DNA from: Lachnospiraceae bacterium
GTDB taxonomy: Bacteria; Bacillota; Clostridia; Lachnospirales; Lachnospiraceae
Assembly (NCBI GenBank): GCA_024403355.1
Contig: JAKSRW010000001.1
Location: forward strand, 186,001 to 250,000
DNA: 64,000 nt
Reading direction: 5' to 3'
Of the stretch, positions 54,394 through 61,889 are shown one piece after another. A program made the position numbers and the translations under genes. The notes beneath the pieces are model-generated. The model was not told the DNA's origin, made no database searches, and saw only the letters and a program-made list of their open reading frames with translations. Every line of letters begins with the position of its first letter. Within the stretch, counting starts at the first letter, position 1.

Positions 54394-54960
54394 ATGACAA
54401 GAAAAAAGATGTTAAAGTTGTTATCAATAATTATAGCTTTACTGGTTATGCCATTACAGTCAGTTGCAGCTACACCACCATATTCAAACAGTTTGAGTGT
54501 GTCCAGAAGTCAGCAGGAGAAATCTAATTGGTGTTGGGCTGCATGTGCCAAAATGGTTGGTAATTATATGGGATATTCCCGTAGTCAAACTAATATAGTA
54601 AATTATGTTAAGGGATCTTCAGCTGATGTTGGTGCTTCTGCATCAGAAGTTTGTTCAGCATTGGCTTACGCGACCAATAATACATATTATTCTAGTACTA
54701 TTGTGCCACCGTCTATGTCAAGTATTAAGTCACAGATTGATTCTGCTGTTCCTATTGTTGTAAGAATGGATTGGACTAGTGGTGGAAGCCATAATGTTGT
54801 TGTAAAAGGATATACAGATGCGACAAAACTCATAATTGTCGACCCAGAAGTTGGATGTTCAGGTATTATGTCTTATGAATACTCGGATTTACAAACCGGA
54901 ACCTGGATTTCATCAGGTCATGGAAGATGTACTAATTTTTATTGGCTGATACACAGATAG
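54394..54960 (+). CDS. Secreted papain-like (C39/C70-type) cysteine peptidase
   Basis: The 188-residue product has a signal peptide (about 1-25) and a single papain-like domain: SNWCWAACAKMVGNYMGY (nucleophile Cys of CWA), GGSHNVVVKGYT (His) and LIIVDPEVG (Asp), as in C39_2/AvrRpt2-like peptidases. ATG 54394 follows AAGGAGTGA. The last 25 bases are repeated at 50166 as part of the deleted duplicate, so a second copy of this gene may once have stood behind the promoter at 50108. Confidence 0.78.
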   Translation: MTRKKMLKLLSIIIALLVMPLQSVAATPPYSNSLSVSRSQQEKSNWCWAACAKMVGNYMGYSRSQTNIVNYVKGSSADVGASASEVCSALAYATNNTYYSSTIVPPSMSSIKSQIDSAVPIVVRMDWTSGGSHNVVVKGYTDATKLIIVDPEVGCSGIMSYEYSDLQTGTWISSGHGRCTNFYWLIHR

Positions 54961-54982
54961 GATTTAAAGAAAGGAATAACTT

Positions 54983-55918
54983 ATGAAAAAAATTGCCATG
55001 TTTATAATGCTATTAAGTCTTTCGCTTTTTGGATTTACGTTTGATGCGAAAGCTGCAGAAAATGTAGTTTATAGTGAGGATATTTTATCTCAAAGCAGTG
55101 ACTTTGAAGAGATAAAAGCACTTGAACCCTTTATTATACAGAGGGCAAAAGAAGCATGCAGCTTGAATAATTTAGGACTTTCTGCAGATGATATTGTTGT
55201 TGATTATGATAATTCGATAAGGGTATACACTGATTGCCTTGTTTTTGAGAGTAATGAAGTGTCAGAAGACAGGGTAGATGAAATAATTGAGTATTCTATT
55301 GATAAAATGTACTTTGGTTGGCAGATACCGGTTTATTCCGAGAGTAAAGGAAAAAAAGTTGGAGTATTGGTTGCCCGTCAGCTGCCGTTAGATGAGTATG
55401 CAAAGTCATATATGTCTGAAGATCTGCAAAAAGCCATTATGGAGACCGAAGGAAAGTATAAGGTTTCAACTGCAGAAGTACTTGATGAAAGAGCGGCAAT
55501 AATGTCATATATTAATGATATTAAAACCAGCCTTCCCGATGGCGCAAAAGTTAGGGTTTTTGGTTCACAGCCGGGATTTTTCCAGCCGGTTGCTGTTGTG
55601 ATTACTAAAGGAAAGATTAGTTCTTTGTTTCCTTTGGGATACAGATATAGAGTGGAGGAAGCTATAGATTTCTCAATTGAAAGCGGGAACTGTTATGATT
55701 ATGACTTATTATATCCTGCGATAGAAGAGAAACGTATGGAAAATGAAAAAAATGCAGCTTTAGGACTTCAGACAGGTGCCGGAGCAGGAATTGAAGTACC
55801 GCATAATGACGTAACTCATAAGAATTCGATTACATTAATTGTTATTATGAGTATGGCCGGAGTTCTCCTAATCGGTGCGGTGGTTATTATGATTGCATTT
55901 AAGAGAAAATCTAAATAA
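54983..55918 (+). CDS. Single-pass membrane protein of an unrecognised family (copy A)
   Basis: I do not recognise this family. The 311-residue product has a signal peptide (about 1-24), an ectodomain of about 250 residues, one membrane helix (about 284-306) and the basic tail KRKSK: outside domain, inside tail. It is paralogous to 57718-58641, sharing SEDIL/DEDIL, DIVVDYDNSIRVYTD, VARQ, VRVFGSQPGFFQPV and GKIS..F.LGY.Y. No catalytic motif is evident. It follows the cysteine peptidase by 22 nt and probably shares its transcript. It could be a substrate, inhibitor or anchor partner. Confidence 0.75.
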   Translation: MKKIAMFIMLLSLSLFGFTFDAKAAENVVYSEDILSQSSDFEEIKALEPFIIQRAKEACSLNNLGLSADDIVVDYDNSIRVYTDCLVFESNEVSEDRVDEIIEYSIDKMYFGWQIPVYSESKGKKVGVLVARQLPLDEYAKSYMSEDLQKAIMETEGKYKVSTAEVLDERAAIMSYINDIKTSLPDGAKVRVFGSQPGFFQPVAVVITKGKISSLFPLGYRYRVEEAIDFSIESGNCYDYDLLYPAIEEKRMENEKNAALGLQTGAGAGIEVPHNDVTHKNSITLIVIMSMAGVLLIGAVVIMIAFKRKSK

Positions 55919-55966
55919 ATCAGCCTCTGACATATACTAAAACATAATAAGTATTGCTTAAAGGGC

Positions 55967-56010
55967 ATTCCCCCATGTTCTGGAATAAATGTGAGCATGG
56001 GGGAATTTTT
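55967..56010 (+). terminator. Intrinsic terminator after copy A
   Basis: ATTCCCCCATG (55967-55977) pairs perfectly with CATGGGGGAAT (55996-56006), followed by TTTT. The duplicate at 50431-50474 has a G-to-A change in the right arm. Confidence 0.88.
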
Positions 56011-56030
56011 GTATTTGATTTATTGAAATA

Positions 56031-56068
56031 ACTATTGATTTATAAACTATTGACAAATAAACAATAGT
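56031..56068. promoter_or_regulatory. ACTATTG operator-like repeats before the membrane protein/padR pair
   Basis: ACTATTG occurs at 56031 and 56046, and CAATAGT at 56062, so ACTATTG-N9-CAATAGT forms a 7-bp dyad. TTGACA (56050-56055) lies inside it; no well-spaced -10 is obvious (TATTAT at 56078 is too far). It may be the site of the PadR regulator encoded at 56957. Confidence 0.45.
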
Positions 56069-56110
56069 GTGTTAGCGTATTATTACCGAATATTTACAGG
56101 GAGGAAGAGT

Positions 56111-56860
56111 ATGCAAAACTATTTTATATCATTAAAAAACAGACTGCTTCTATTTAAAAGGCCTGCGGCAGTAAAAGAAATACTGGCGGATGTTAAAGCA
56201 GATGCGGGAACGGATTCTGAGGCGCTTATGATTTATGGGGAAAGCGGACGTTTTGCAAAGGAATTAAAAGAAAATGGTGAAGCCGTCAGCTATGTATATA
56301 TAGCGGAAATTGTTTTTCTGCTGGCCTTACTTGCGTTTTCGCCTGTTTTACTTAATGGACTGCCATTATGGATATATACGTTAGTCAGGGCGGCAGAGTA
56401 CTCTGTTTTCGGCATTGAAATGTTTAAGGATTATTTGCTTCCCACGCAGTTGGAAGTTAATAAGCAGGTGAAGAAGGAATTTATAATTGGAGAGACTTTT
56501 CTGTCTGTAATAGGGCTTGCATTTATGATATATGCATGGATTTTACCGGCATATATGGAGGCGCATACGGATGATTTACTGCAGATTGGCAGTCTTCTCA
56601 GAACATTGGTATGGATCATAATAGGTCTTTATTCTTTGGTATTTATCTATTCTGTAATCCGGTATTTTGCATCGCAAAAGATATGCTTCGGGGGAATATT
56701 TATTCAGGCGCTGATTATGATCGATACCGCGGCAGTATATTATTTTAGACTGGGAGCCATTGAGAATTTGAGCGATTATGAGAACTGCGGCATCAGTCCG
56801 TTGATAGGAATTATTATTGCCTGGGGATATGCTTTTTGGAGAAAGAAAAATAAGTTATAA
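56111..56860 (+). CDS. Multi-pass membrane protein linked to padR
   Basis: The 249-residue product has a soluble N-terminal part of about 70 residues (LKNRLLLFKRPAAVKEILADV) and four or five hydrophobic helices from about 72 on. The start is reminiscent of the short helical domains found in PadR-partner proteins, but I cannot assign a family. ATG 56111 follows GGGAGGAAGAGT. The PadR gene is 96 nt downstream. Confidence 0.6.
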   Translation: MQNYFISLKNRLLLFKRPAAVKEILADVKADAGTDSEALMIYGESGRFAKELKENGEAVSYVYIAEIVFLLALLAFSPVLLNGLPLWIYTLVRAAEYSVFGIEMFKDYLLPTQLEVNKQVKKEFIIGETFLSVIGLAFMIYAWILPAYMEAHTDDLLQIGSLLRTLVWIIIGLYSLVFIYSVIRYFASQKICFGGIFIQALIMIDTAAVYYFRLGAIENLSDYENCGISPLIGIIIAWGYAFWRKKNKL

Positions 56861-56956
56861 TATTTTTTAGGGATATAGGGAAGTTTTCATTTATCTCAAG
56901 GCGGAATGATAGAAGAGTTCGATTTTCTATTCAAGCGGAAAGGCATGGTTAGAGAT

Positions 56957-57268
56957 ATGGATGCACAAATAAAAAAAGGAATAATCGAGATGTGTATTTT
57001 GAAATTCATTTCGGAAGAGGATGTATACGGATATCCTATTATGCAGAAAATGGAGCAGTATTTTCCGGATAAAGATAATAGCTCGATATACGCGATTCTG
57101 AGACGATTATGTTCGGAGGGATATACGGAAACCTATATGGGGACTGAGTCCGGCGGACCTGCGAGAAAGTACTACCGGATTACGGAAGCGGGGATGAATT
57201 ATCTGAATGAGAAGGTGTCCGAGTGGAGAATGATTAATAAAATTGTTGAGGAATTCGGGCTGAAATAG
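56957..57268 (+). CDS. PadR-family transcriptional regulator
   Basis: The 103-residue product is a full PadR winged helix: KKGIIEMCILKFI, DVYGYPIMQKM, SSIYAILRRLCSEGY and GPARKYYRITEAG. ATG 56957 is 13 nt after GAAAGG; the frame is open from 56906. The leader GGAAAGGCATGGTTA resembles those of murE and plsX. PadR proteins usually repress an adjacent membrane-protein operon, here probably 56111. Confidence 0.92.
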   Translation: MDAQIKKGIIEMCILKFISEEDVYGYPIMQKMEQYFPDKDNSSIYAILRRLCSEGYTETYMGTESGGPARKYYRITEAGMNYLNEKVSEWRMINKIVEEFGLK

Positions 57269-57382
57269 ATTTTTGATAAAAGAATTAATAAAATTTTTAT
57301 TGTATCCAGCCGATAATATGAATATAAAATATTTGGGAATATTTTGGTTTTACAAGCACATACTAAAGAGGAGGTGTTAGAT

Positions 57383-57577
57383 ATGGCAACTTCAAGTATT
57401 ACCAAAAATTTTGTCGTTTCAGCTACTCAGCAAGTAGAATTGTTTGCAAACGCCATTGAAGAATCATATCAGGAATCTCTTTGTAGAACTCCGGCGCCAG
57501 ACTTAAAGATTACTCATTTAAGAGGAGCAGATGACATAAAAAAATTCATGGCAAAGAGGAAAAAAACAAATGCTTAA
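57383..57577 (+). CDS. Small MATSSITKNF-type protein of unknown function
   Basis: The 64-residue product begins MATSSITKNFVVSATQQVEL and contains a Leu/Ala-rich helix and the tail LRGADDIKKFMAKRKK. Small proteins with this start occur widely in gut Firmicutes; their function is unclear and an antitoxin role has only the size and charge pattern in its favour. No toxin gene is adjacent. GAGGAGGTG precedes ATG 57383. Confidence 0.65.
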   Translation: MATSSITKNFVVSATQQVELFANAIEESYQESLCRTPAPDLKITHLRGADDIKKFMAKRKKTNA

Positions 57578-57585
57578 AATCTAAA

Positions 57586-57707
57586 ACATTAGCTAACGAT
57601 TGGCTCTTAGCATGAGGTTAAGTTTGAAAATAAATTTTCAAACTGAAAGATTGGTGCAAAAATCGCACCAATCTACTCCATGAGCAACTCATTACATTCG
57701 TTGCATT
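57586..57707 (+). promoter_or_regulatory. Structured leader of membrane protein copy B
   Basis: The leader begins with a copy of the trmD leader repeat (57586-57622), then three hairpins in a row: GTTTGAAAAT/ATTTTCAAAC (57622-57643, perfect 10 bp), AGATTGGTGC/GCACCAATCT (57648-57674, perfect 10 bp) and GCAAC/GTTGC (57684-57704). AGGAGG follows at 57708. A frame of 19 codons starts at TTG 57624 just after GAGGTT and runs through the first two hairpins to TGA 57683. Confidence 0.55.
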
Positions 57708-57717
57708 AGGAGGAAAA

Positions 57718-58641
57718 ATGAAAAGGTTTTTAAAATATTTTGGTGGACTGCTTATAGTTGGATTATTATTTATCGGAAAAACAAGGGCTTCAGCAGCAGT
57801 AATGTATGATGAGGATATTCTTTCGAAAAGCCGTGATTTGGAAGAAGTGAAGGCGATAGAGTATACCATAATTTCTGAGGCTAAAAAAGCCTGTACAATA
57901 AATGCAATCGGTACATCGAACGCAGAGGATATCATTATTGATTATGATAATGCTGTCAGAGTATATACGGATTACAGGTTTTTTACGGGTGAAGAAGTCT
58001 CAGAGCAGTACGTGGAGCAGATAACAGGTAAGTGTATAGAGTCATGGTCATATGTCTGGCAGGTGCCTGTATCCTCCAGGTCTACGGGAAAGGTTGTCGG
58101 AGTAGTTGTAGCCAGACAGCCTAAGTTAAATAGTAGTGTGAATTTCTCCGAAGAGGAAAAAAAGATAATAAGCGAGAAAGCCGGAAAATATACGGCTACA
58201 GATGCAGCGGTGATTACGGATGAGCGCAAGCTGCTGATGTCGTATGTAAAGGATATAGAGGCTAGTATTCCGGAAGGTTCAAAGGTCCGATTATTCGGTA
58301 CACAGCCGGGCTTTTTCCAGCCTGTCGGGGCAGTTATCTCGGATGGAAAAATAAGCGGTATATTTTCTTTGGGATACTACTATAGTATTCAGGAGCATAT
58401 CAACGAAAAATTTAGTATCGGTAAGATTTATGATTATGCGACCTTGTATCCGACTATTGCAGATATAACAGCCAATAATATTGAAGCCGCAATGAATGGC
58501 CTCAGTACTCAACCTGCAGGCATAGAAGTCGTGTATAAAGAGTCATCACCTTTATTATGGATTGTTTTATCGCTGCTGGCGCTGGTAATTATAGTTTTAC
58601 TTATCATGACTATAATAAAACTAAAATCTAAGAGAAGATAG
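57718..58641 (+). CDS. Single-pass membrane protein of an unrecognised family (copy B)
   Basis: The 307-residue product is a paralogue of 54983-55918: signal peptide (about 1-26), ectodomain of about 245 residues, membrane helix (about 278-300) and tail KLKSKRR. Conserved stretches include DEDILSKS, IIDYDNAVRVYTDY, WQVPVSS, VVARQ, VRLFGTQPGFFQPVG and GKISGIFSLGYYY. ATG 57718 follows AGGAGG. It has its own structured leader and no adjacent peptidase gene. Function unknown. Confidence 0.72.
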   Translation: MKRFLKYFGGLLIVGLLFIGKTRASAAVMYDEDILSKSRDLEEVKAIEYTIISEAKKACTINAIGTSNAEDIIIDYDNAVRVYTDYRFFTGEEVSEQYVEQITGKCIESWSYVWQVPVSSRSTGKVVGVVVARQPKLNSSVNFSEEEKKIISEKAGKYTATDAAVITDERKLLMSYVKDIEASIPEGSKVRLFGTQPGFFQPVGAVISDGKISGIFSLGYYYSIQEHINEKFSIGKIYDYATLYPTIADITANNIEAAMNGLSTQPAGIEVVYKESSPLLWIVLSLLALVIIVLLIMTIIKLKSKRR

Positions 58642-58723
58642 CGTGAAATCTGTTTATATACAAGCGAAGCGGTCACTAGTCTGACTATTTTAAGGTTGTG
58701 AATATTAGAAGTGGAGAAAATCT

Positions 58724-59323
58724 GTGATTATTGATTTCGACGGACTTACAATTATAATTTTTGCATTGATTTTTATTATTGTATCAGTATTTATAAAAAA
58801 GATTAAGAATCCGCCAGTGACCTATTTTATTCTGTTGCTGGTCATGTTTATATACCTTGCCAATGTTGCAAGACTTACAATTTTTCCGATATACATTAAT
58901 TGTCATTTTGAAGAAAATTTGTATGATAATATTAATATCGTGCCGTTTAGTCGTTTAGTAGTACGGGATGTTTTTATGAATATTCTTATGGCAATACCCA
59001 TGGGCATAGGTCTGCCTTTTATTTGCAGGAAAATGAACAATTACATAAGAATGGCTGTATTTGGTGTGGCTTTTGGAGTATTAATAGAAGGCTTACAGTT
59101 TTTAGGGGCTGTGATATCAAATAATTTTACTGTCAGGTATATTGATATAAATGATGCTTTCTTTAATTTCTGCGGAGTGCTGCTCGGATATTTTTTATTG
59201 CGTATTTTTGCAGGAATTTTCGTGAAGGCAGACAGGACAAAAATGATTAATTTTTGGAAGTATGTATATGATATCTGCAGTCTGAACAGTAATACCGGTG
59301 TAAAGGAATACGATAAAAAATAA
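58724..59323 (+). CDS. VanZ-like membrane protein
   Basis: The 199-residue product has four or five hydrophobic helices and the VanZ-family features ILLLVMFIYLANVARLTIFP, NIVPF, MNILMAIPMGIGLPFI, GVLIEGLQFL and DINDAFFNFCGVLLGY. Family members give low-level glycopeptide resistance in some enterococci but most have unknown roles. The start is GTG 58724 after GTGGAG. It is the last island gene before rplS. Confidence 0.82.
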   Translation: MIIDFDGLTIIIFALIFIIVSVFIKKIKNPPVTYFILLLVMFIYLANVARLTIFPIYINCHFEENLYDNINIVPFSRLVVRDVFMNILMAIPMGIGLPFICRKMNNYIRMAVFGVAFGVLIEGLQFLGAVISNNFTVRYIDINDAFFNFCGVLLGYFLLRIFAGIFVKADRTKMINFWKYVYDICSLNSNTGVKEYDKK

Positions 59324-59352
59324 AATATGGTTTGATTTTTTTATTTTTCTGC

Positions 59353-59381
59353 TTGCATTCCTTGAATGTATATGTTATAAA
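59353..59381 (+). promoter_or_regulatory. Sigma-A promoter of rplS
   Basis: TTGCAT (59353-59358) and TATAAA (59376-59381) are 17 nt apart. The transcript would have a leader of about 90 nt. rplS thus has its own promoter where the island separates it from trmD. Confidence 0.72.
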
Positions 59382-59480
59382 TAGTATTTGTGAATAATTG
59401 GTGTTCCTCTGTACAGAGTTGGATATTAACGGGTAGATTTTACAAAGTAGTAAGAACATCAAAATATTAGGAGGTTCAGA

Positions 59481-59828
59481 ATGAACGATATTATTAAGGC
59501 AATCGAAGACGCACAGCTTAAGAGCGAAATCACATCTTTCAGAGTAGGTGATACAATCAGAGTACACTCACTCGTAAAGGAAGGTAACCGTGAGAGAACA
59601 CAGGTTTTCGAGGGTACAGTAACAAAGAGACAGAACGGTGGCTCAAGAGAGAACTTCACAGTTAGAAAGATTTCTAACGGTGTTGGTGTTGAGAAGACCT
59701 GGCCTTTACATTCACCCGTTGTTGTAAAGATCGAGGTTGTTAGACAGGGTAAGGTTAGACGTGCTAAGCTTAACTACTTACGTGAGAGAACAGGTAAGGC
59801 TGCAAAGGTTAAGGAAGTTATCAGATAA
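59481..59828 (+). CDS. rplS: 50S ribosomal protein L19
   Basis: bL19 sits at the 30S-50S interface. The 115-residue product has [50 protein letters not shown] and [21 protein letters not shown], matching the family along its length. ATG 59481 follows AGGAGG. A strong terminator follows. Confidence 0.97.
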   Translation: MNDIIKAIEDAQLKSEITSFRVGDTIRVHSLVKEGNRERTQVFEGTVTKRQNGGSRENFTVRKISNGVGVEKTWPLHSPVVVKIEVVRQGKVRRAKLNYLRERTGKAAKVKEVIR

Positions 59829-59850
59829 TTATTTTACCATGAGCGACATG

Positions 59851-59891
59851 AAGCATGTGAAGGGGGGACCTTTCACATGCTTTCTTTTTTT
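59851..59891 (+). terminator. Intrinsic terminator after rplS
   Basis: AAGCATGTGAAGG (59851-59863) pairs with CCTTTCACATGCTT (59869-59882) with one bulged T, followed by TCTTTTTTTT. It ends the rplS transcript before lepB. Confidence 0.9.
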
Positions 59892-59929
59892 GGGGATTTT
59901 AGAGACCACTCCCTCAAAAAAGCTCATAC

Positions 59930-59958
59930 TTGTGCTTCAGAGAAATTTGGGGTATAAT
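59930..59958 (+). promoter_or_regulatory. Sigma-A promoter of lepB
   Basis: TTGTGC (59930-59935) and a perfect TATAAT (59953-59958) are 17 nt apart. Transcription would begin near 59965, so starts at or before ATG 59968 would be leaderless. Confidence 0.75.
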
Positions 59959-60015
59959 ATACTATGTATGCATAGAGGAAGTGTGGCAGGGACCACAGAA
60001 GGATATGGTGATTGT

Positions 60016-60690
60016 TTGGAATTTGATATAGAGTATGAGCGCATGGAGCGCCGAAACAAGGTCAGAAAGGTCTTCGGATATATAATCCGCTGGGCTATTG
60101 CCTTAGTGCTTGCAGTGCTTGCAGGCTGGGCGGTAATTAATTTCTGCGTTGAGAAAACGAATATGGTCGGCGATTCGATGAATATAACGCTTGAAAATGA
60201 TGATATTATTTTGATTAATAAGCTGTCATATGTCAGGGATAACCCTAAAAGGTTTGATGTTATCGTATTTGAAAAAAGCGGTACCGAACACAGCTATTAT
60301 GGTATTCAGCGTGTTATAGGTCTTCCCGGTGAGAAGATTCAGATAGTAGATGGTGTGATTTATATTAATGGCAAAGAGCTTGTGGAGCCGATGGAGGTTG
60401 AGCCGATGGAAATGGCCGGGCTTGCAGGTCGCGAGATGACACTTGATGAGGATGAGTTTTTTGTACTGGGTGATAATAGAAATCACAGTGAGGACAGCCG
60501 TTTTACTACAGTCGGCAATGTGGTGAAAAGCGAGATTATAGGTAAAGCCTGGATAAGAACCAATAAGTTCAGTTTTATCAGCAGTGTAAATATGCCGAAT
60601 AAAAAGGCTGCAGATGCTGCGGCTAAGGAGATGTCCGGTCAGTCTGCTGAAATTGATGATGGTAGTGAAGACGATAAGCAGGACGAGTAA
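60016..60690 (+). CDS. lepB: Signal peptidase I with altered catalytic-lysine position
   Basis: Signal peptidase I cleaves signal peptides outside the membrane, using a Ser-Lys dyad. The product of about 224 residues has one membrane helix (about 20-38), the serine box MVGDSMNITL, PKRFDVIVFE, YYGIQRVIGLPGE and LGDNRNHSEDSR. In active enzymes the segment reads KRVIGLPG; here CAG gives Gln where the catalytic Lys should be, and the usual SMxPTL is SMNITL. A Glu/Asp-rich tail follows. TTG 60016 is chosen because AAGGA and GGTGA precede it; ATG 59968 and GTG 59983 are in frame. The place between rplS and rbgA is standard. Confidence 0.88.
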   Translation: MEFDIEYERMERRNKVRKVFGYIIRWAIALVLAVLAGWAVINFCVEKTNMVGDSMNITLENDDIILINKLSYVRDNPKRFDVIVFEKSGTEHSYYGIQRVIGLPGEKIQIVDGVIYINGKELVEPMEVEPMEMAGLAGREMTLDEDEFFVLGDNRNHSEDSRFTTVGNVVKSEIIGKAWIRTNKFSFISSVNMPNKKAADAAAKEMSGQSAEIDDGSEDDKQDE

Positions 60691-60779
60691 TGTTTAATTT
60701 TTGTCGATCTGATAAAGCAGGTTTGACAGAATAATTTAGTATTGTTAAGAAAGGCTGCCATTACGGCAGAGAAGTGATT

Positions 60780-61682
60780 ATGGTATATCAGTGGTATCCC
60801 GGTCATATGTCGAAAGCTAAACGACAGATGCAGGAGGATTTAAAATTAATAGATGTTATTATCGAGATTCTGGACGCACGTATTCCTTACAGCAGTAAGA
60901 ATCCTGATATTGATTCCATGGCAAACGGAAAGGCACATATTATCCTTTTGAATAAGGCTGATCTGGCTGATCCTAAAAAGACTGAGGAGTGGAAAAAATA
61001 CTATGAGGAGAAGGGAATGTTTGTGCATTCCATTAACTCTAAAACCGGTACGGGCGTGAAGGATACTATTTTGATTATTAATAAGGCGTGCGCTGCAAAG
61101 ATTGAGCGTGACCGCAAGAAGGGTATTATCGGAAGACCTCTGCGTGCCATGATAGCAGGCATTCCGAATTCCGGAAAGTCAACCTTTATTAATTCGCTGG
61201 CAGGCAAGTCCTGCACAAAAACAGGCAATAAACCCGGTGTGACAAAGGGCAAGCAGTGGATCAGACTGAATAAGAGTGTCGAGCTTCTGGATACTCCCGG
61301 TATTCTCTGGCCTAAATTTGAGGACCAGCTTGTAGGCATGAAGATAGCCTTTATCGGTTCAATCAATGATGAGATCCTTTATCCGGAGGAGATGGTCTAC
61401 GAGCTGATTAAGATTCTGAAGAAGGATTATCCCGGTGTGCTTGATAAGAGGTATATGAAGGCTGCCGAAAACAAGTCTGATGACGCAGCTGATGATAAAA
61501 CAGCAGATGCTGTTTCGGAACAGTCTCTTGAGGCACTTGAGGATCCAAACGAAATAATGCAGCAGATAGCACTTAACAGGGCCTGCCTTAAGAAGGGCGG
61601 AGAGCCGGATACTCTCAAGGCATCAAAGCTGATTATTGATGATTTCAGAAGCAATAAGCTCGGAAGGATTACATTGGAGTAG
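60780..61682 (+). CDS. rbgA: Ribosome biogenesis GTPase RbgA (YlqF)
   Basis: RbgA is a circularly permuted GTPase needed late in 50S assembly. The 300-residue product begins YQWYPGHMSKAKRQM, then EILDARIPYSSKNP, G4 LLNKADL, G1 GIPNSGKSTFINSL and G3 DTPGILWPK, the permuted order expected. An Ala/Asp-rich insertion (about 226-250) precedes the C-terminal ANTAR-like helices. ATG 60780 follows GAAGTG; GTG 60774 is less likely. rnhB usually follows directly. Confidence 0.95.
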   Translation: MVYQWYPGHMSKAKRQMQEDLKLIDVIIEILDARIPYSSKNPDIDSMANGKAHIILLNKADLADPKKTEEWKKYYEEKGMFVHSINSKTGTGVKDTILIINKACAAKIERDRKKGIIGRPLRAMIAGIPNSGKSTFINSLAGKSCTKTGNKPGVTKGKQWIRLNKSVELLDTPGILWPKFEDQLVGMKIAFIGSINDEILYPEEMVYELIKILKKDYPGVLDKRYMKAAENKSDDAADDKTADAVSEQSLEALEDPNEIMQQIALNRACLKKGGEPDTLKASKLIIDDFRSNKLGRITLE

Positions 61683-61889
61683 GTGAAAAATGTTTGACAT
61701 GAGAGATTAATGACGGTAGGAAATAATGGAACATAAATTTCTAGTTGAAAAAGATGGGCATTATAACTGAAATGACAAAATCTTCGTCCAATAATAAATA
61801 CTTATTATTGTTTGCAAATCAGTTTACTATTTATAAAAACTTATAATTAAGCTTGTTTTACATAATTTATAGGAAAGTCGAGAGAATTC

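Larger units (their letters stand above)
54936..56010 (+). repeat. Parent copy of the duplicated segment
   Basis: This segment includes the end of the cysteine-peptidase gene, the whole membrane protein gene 54983-55918 and its terminator. Its ends recur at 50166-50474, where 766 internal bases are lost. Confidence 0.93.

Noticed and set aside
57383..57577. Type II toxin-antitoxin pair
   Set aside because: Only one small gene is present; its neighbours are a PadR regulator and a structured leader, so no toxin can be named.
46986..59323. Prophage or integrative element
   Set aside because: No integrase, transposase, conjugation, structural or lysis gene is present, and no attachment repeats were found at the borders.
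59737..60015. Long N-terminal extension of signal peptidase I
   Set aside because: It overlaps the end of rplS and its terminator, and the lepB promoter lies within it.
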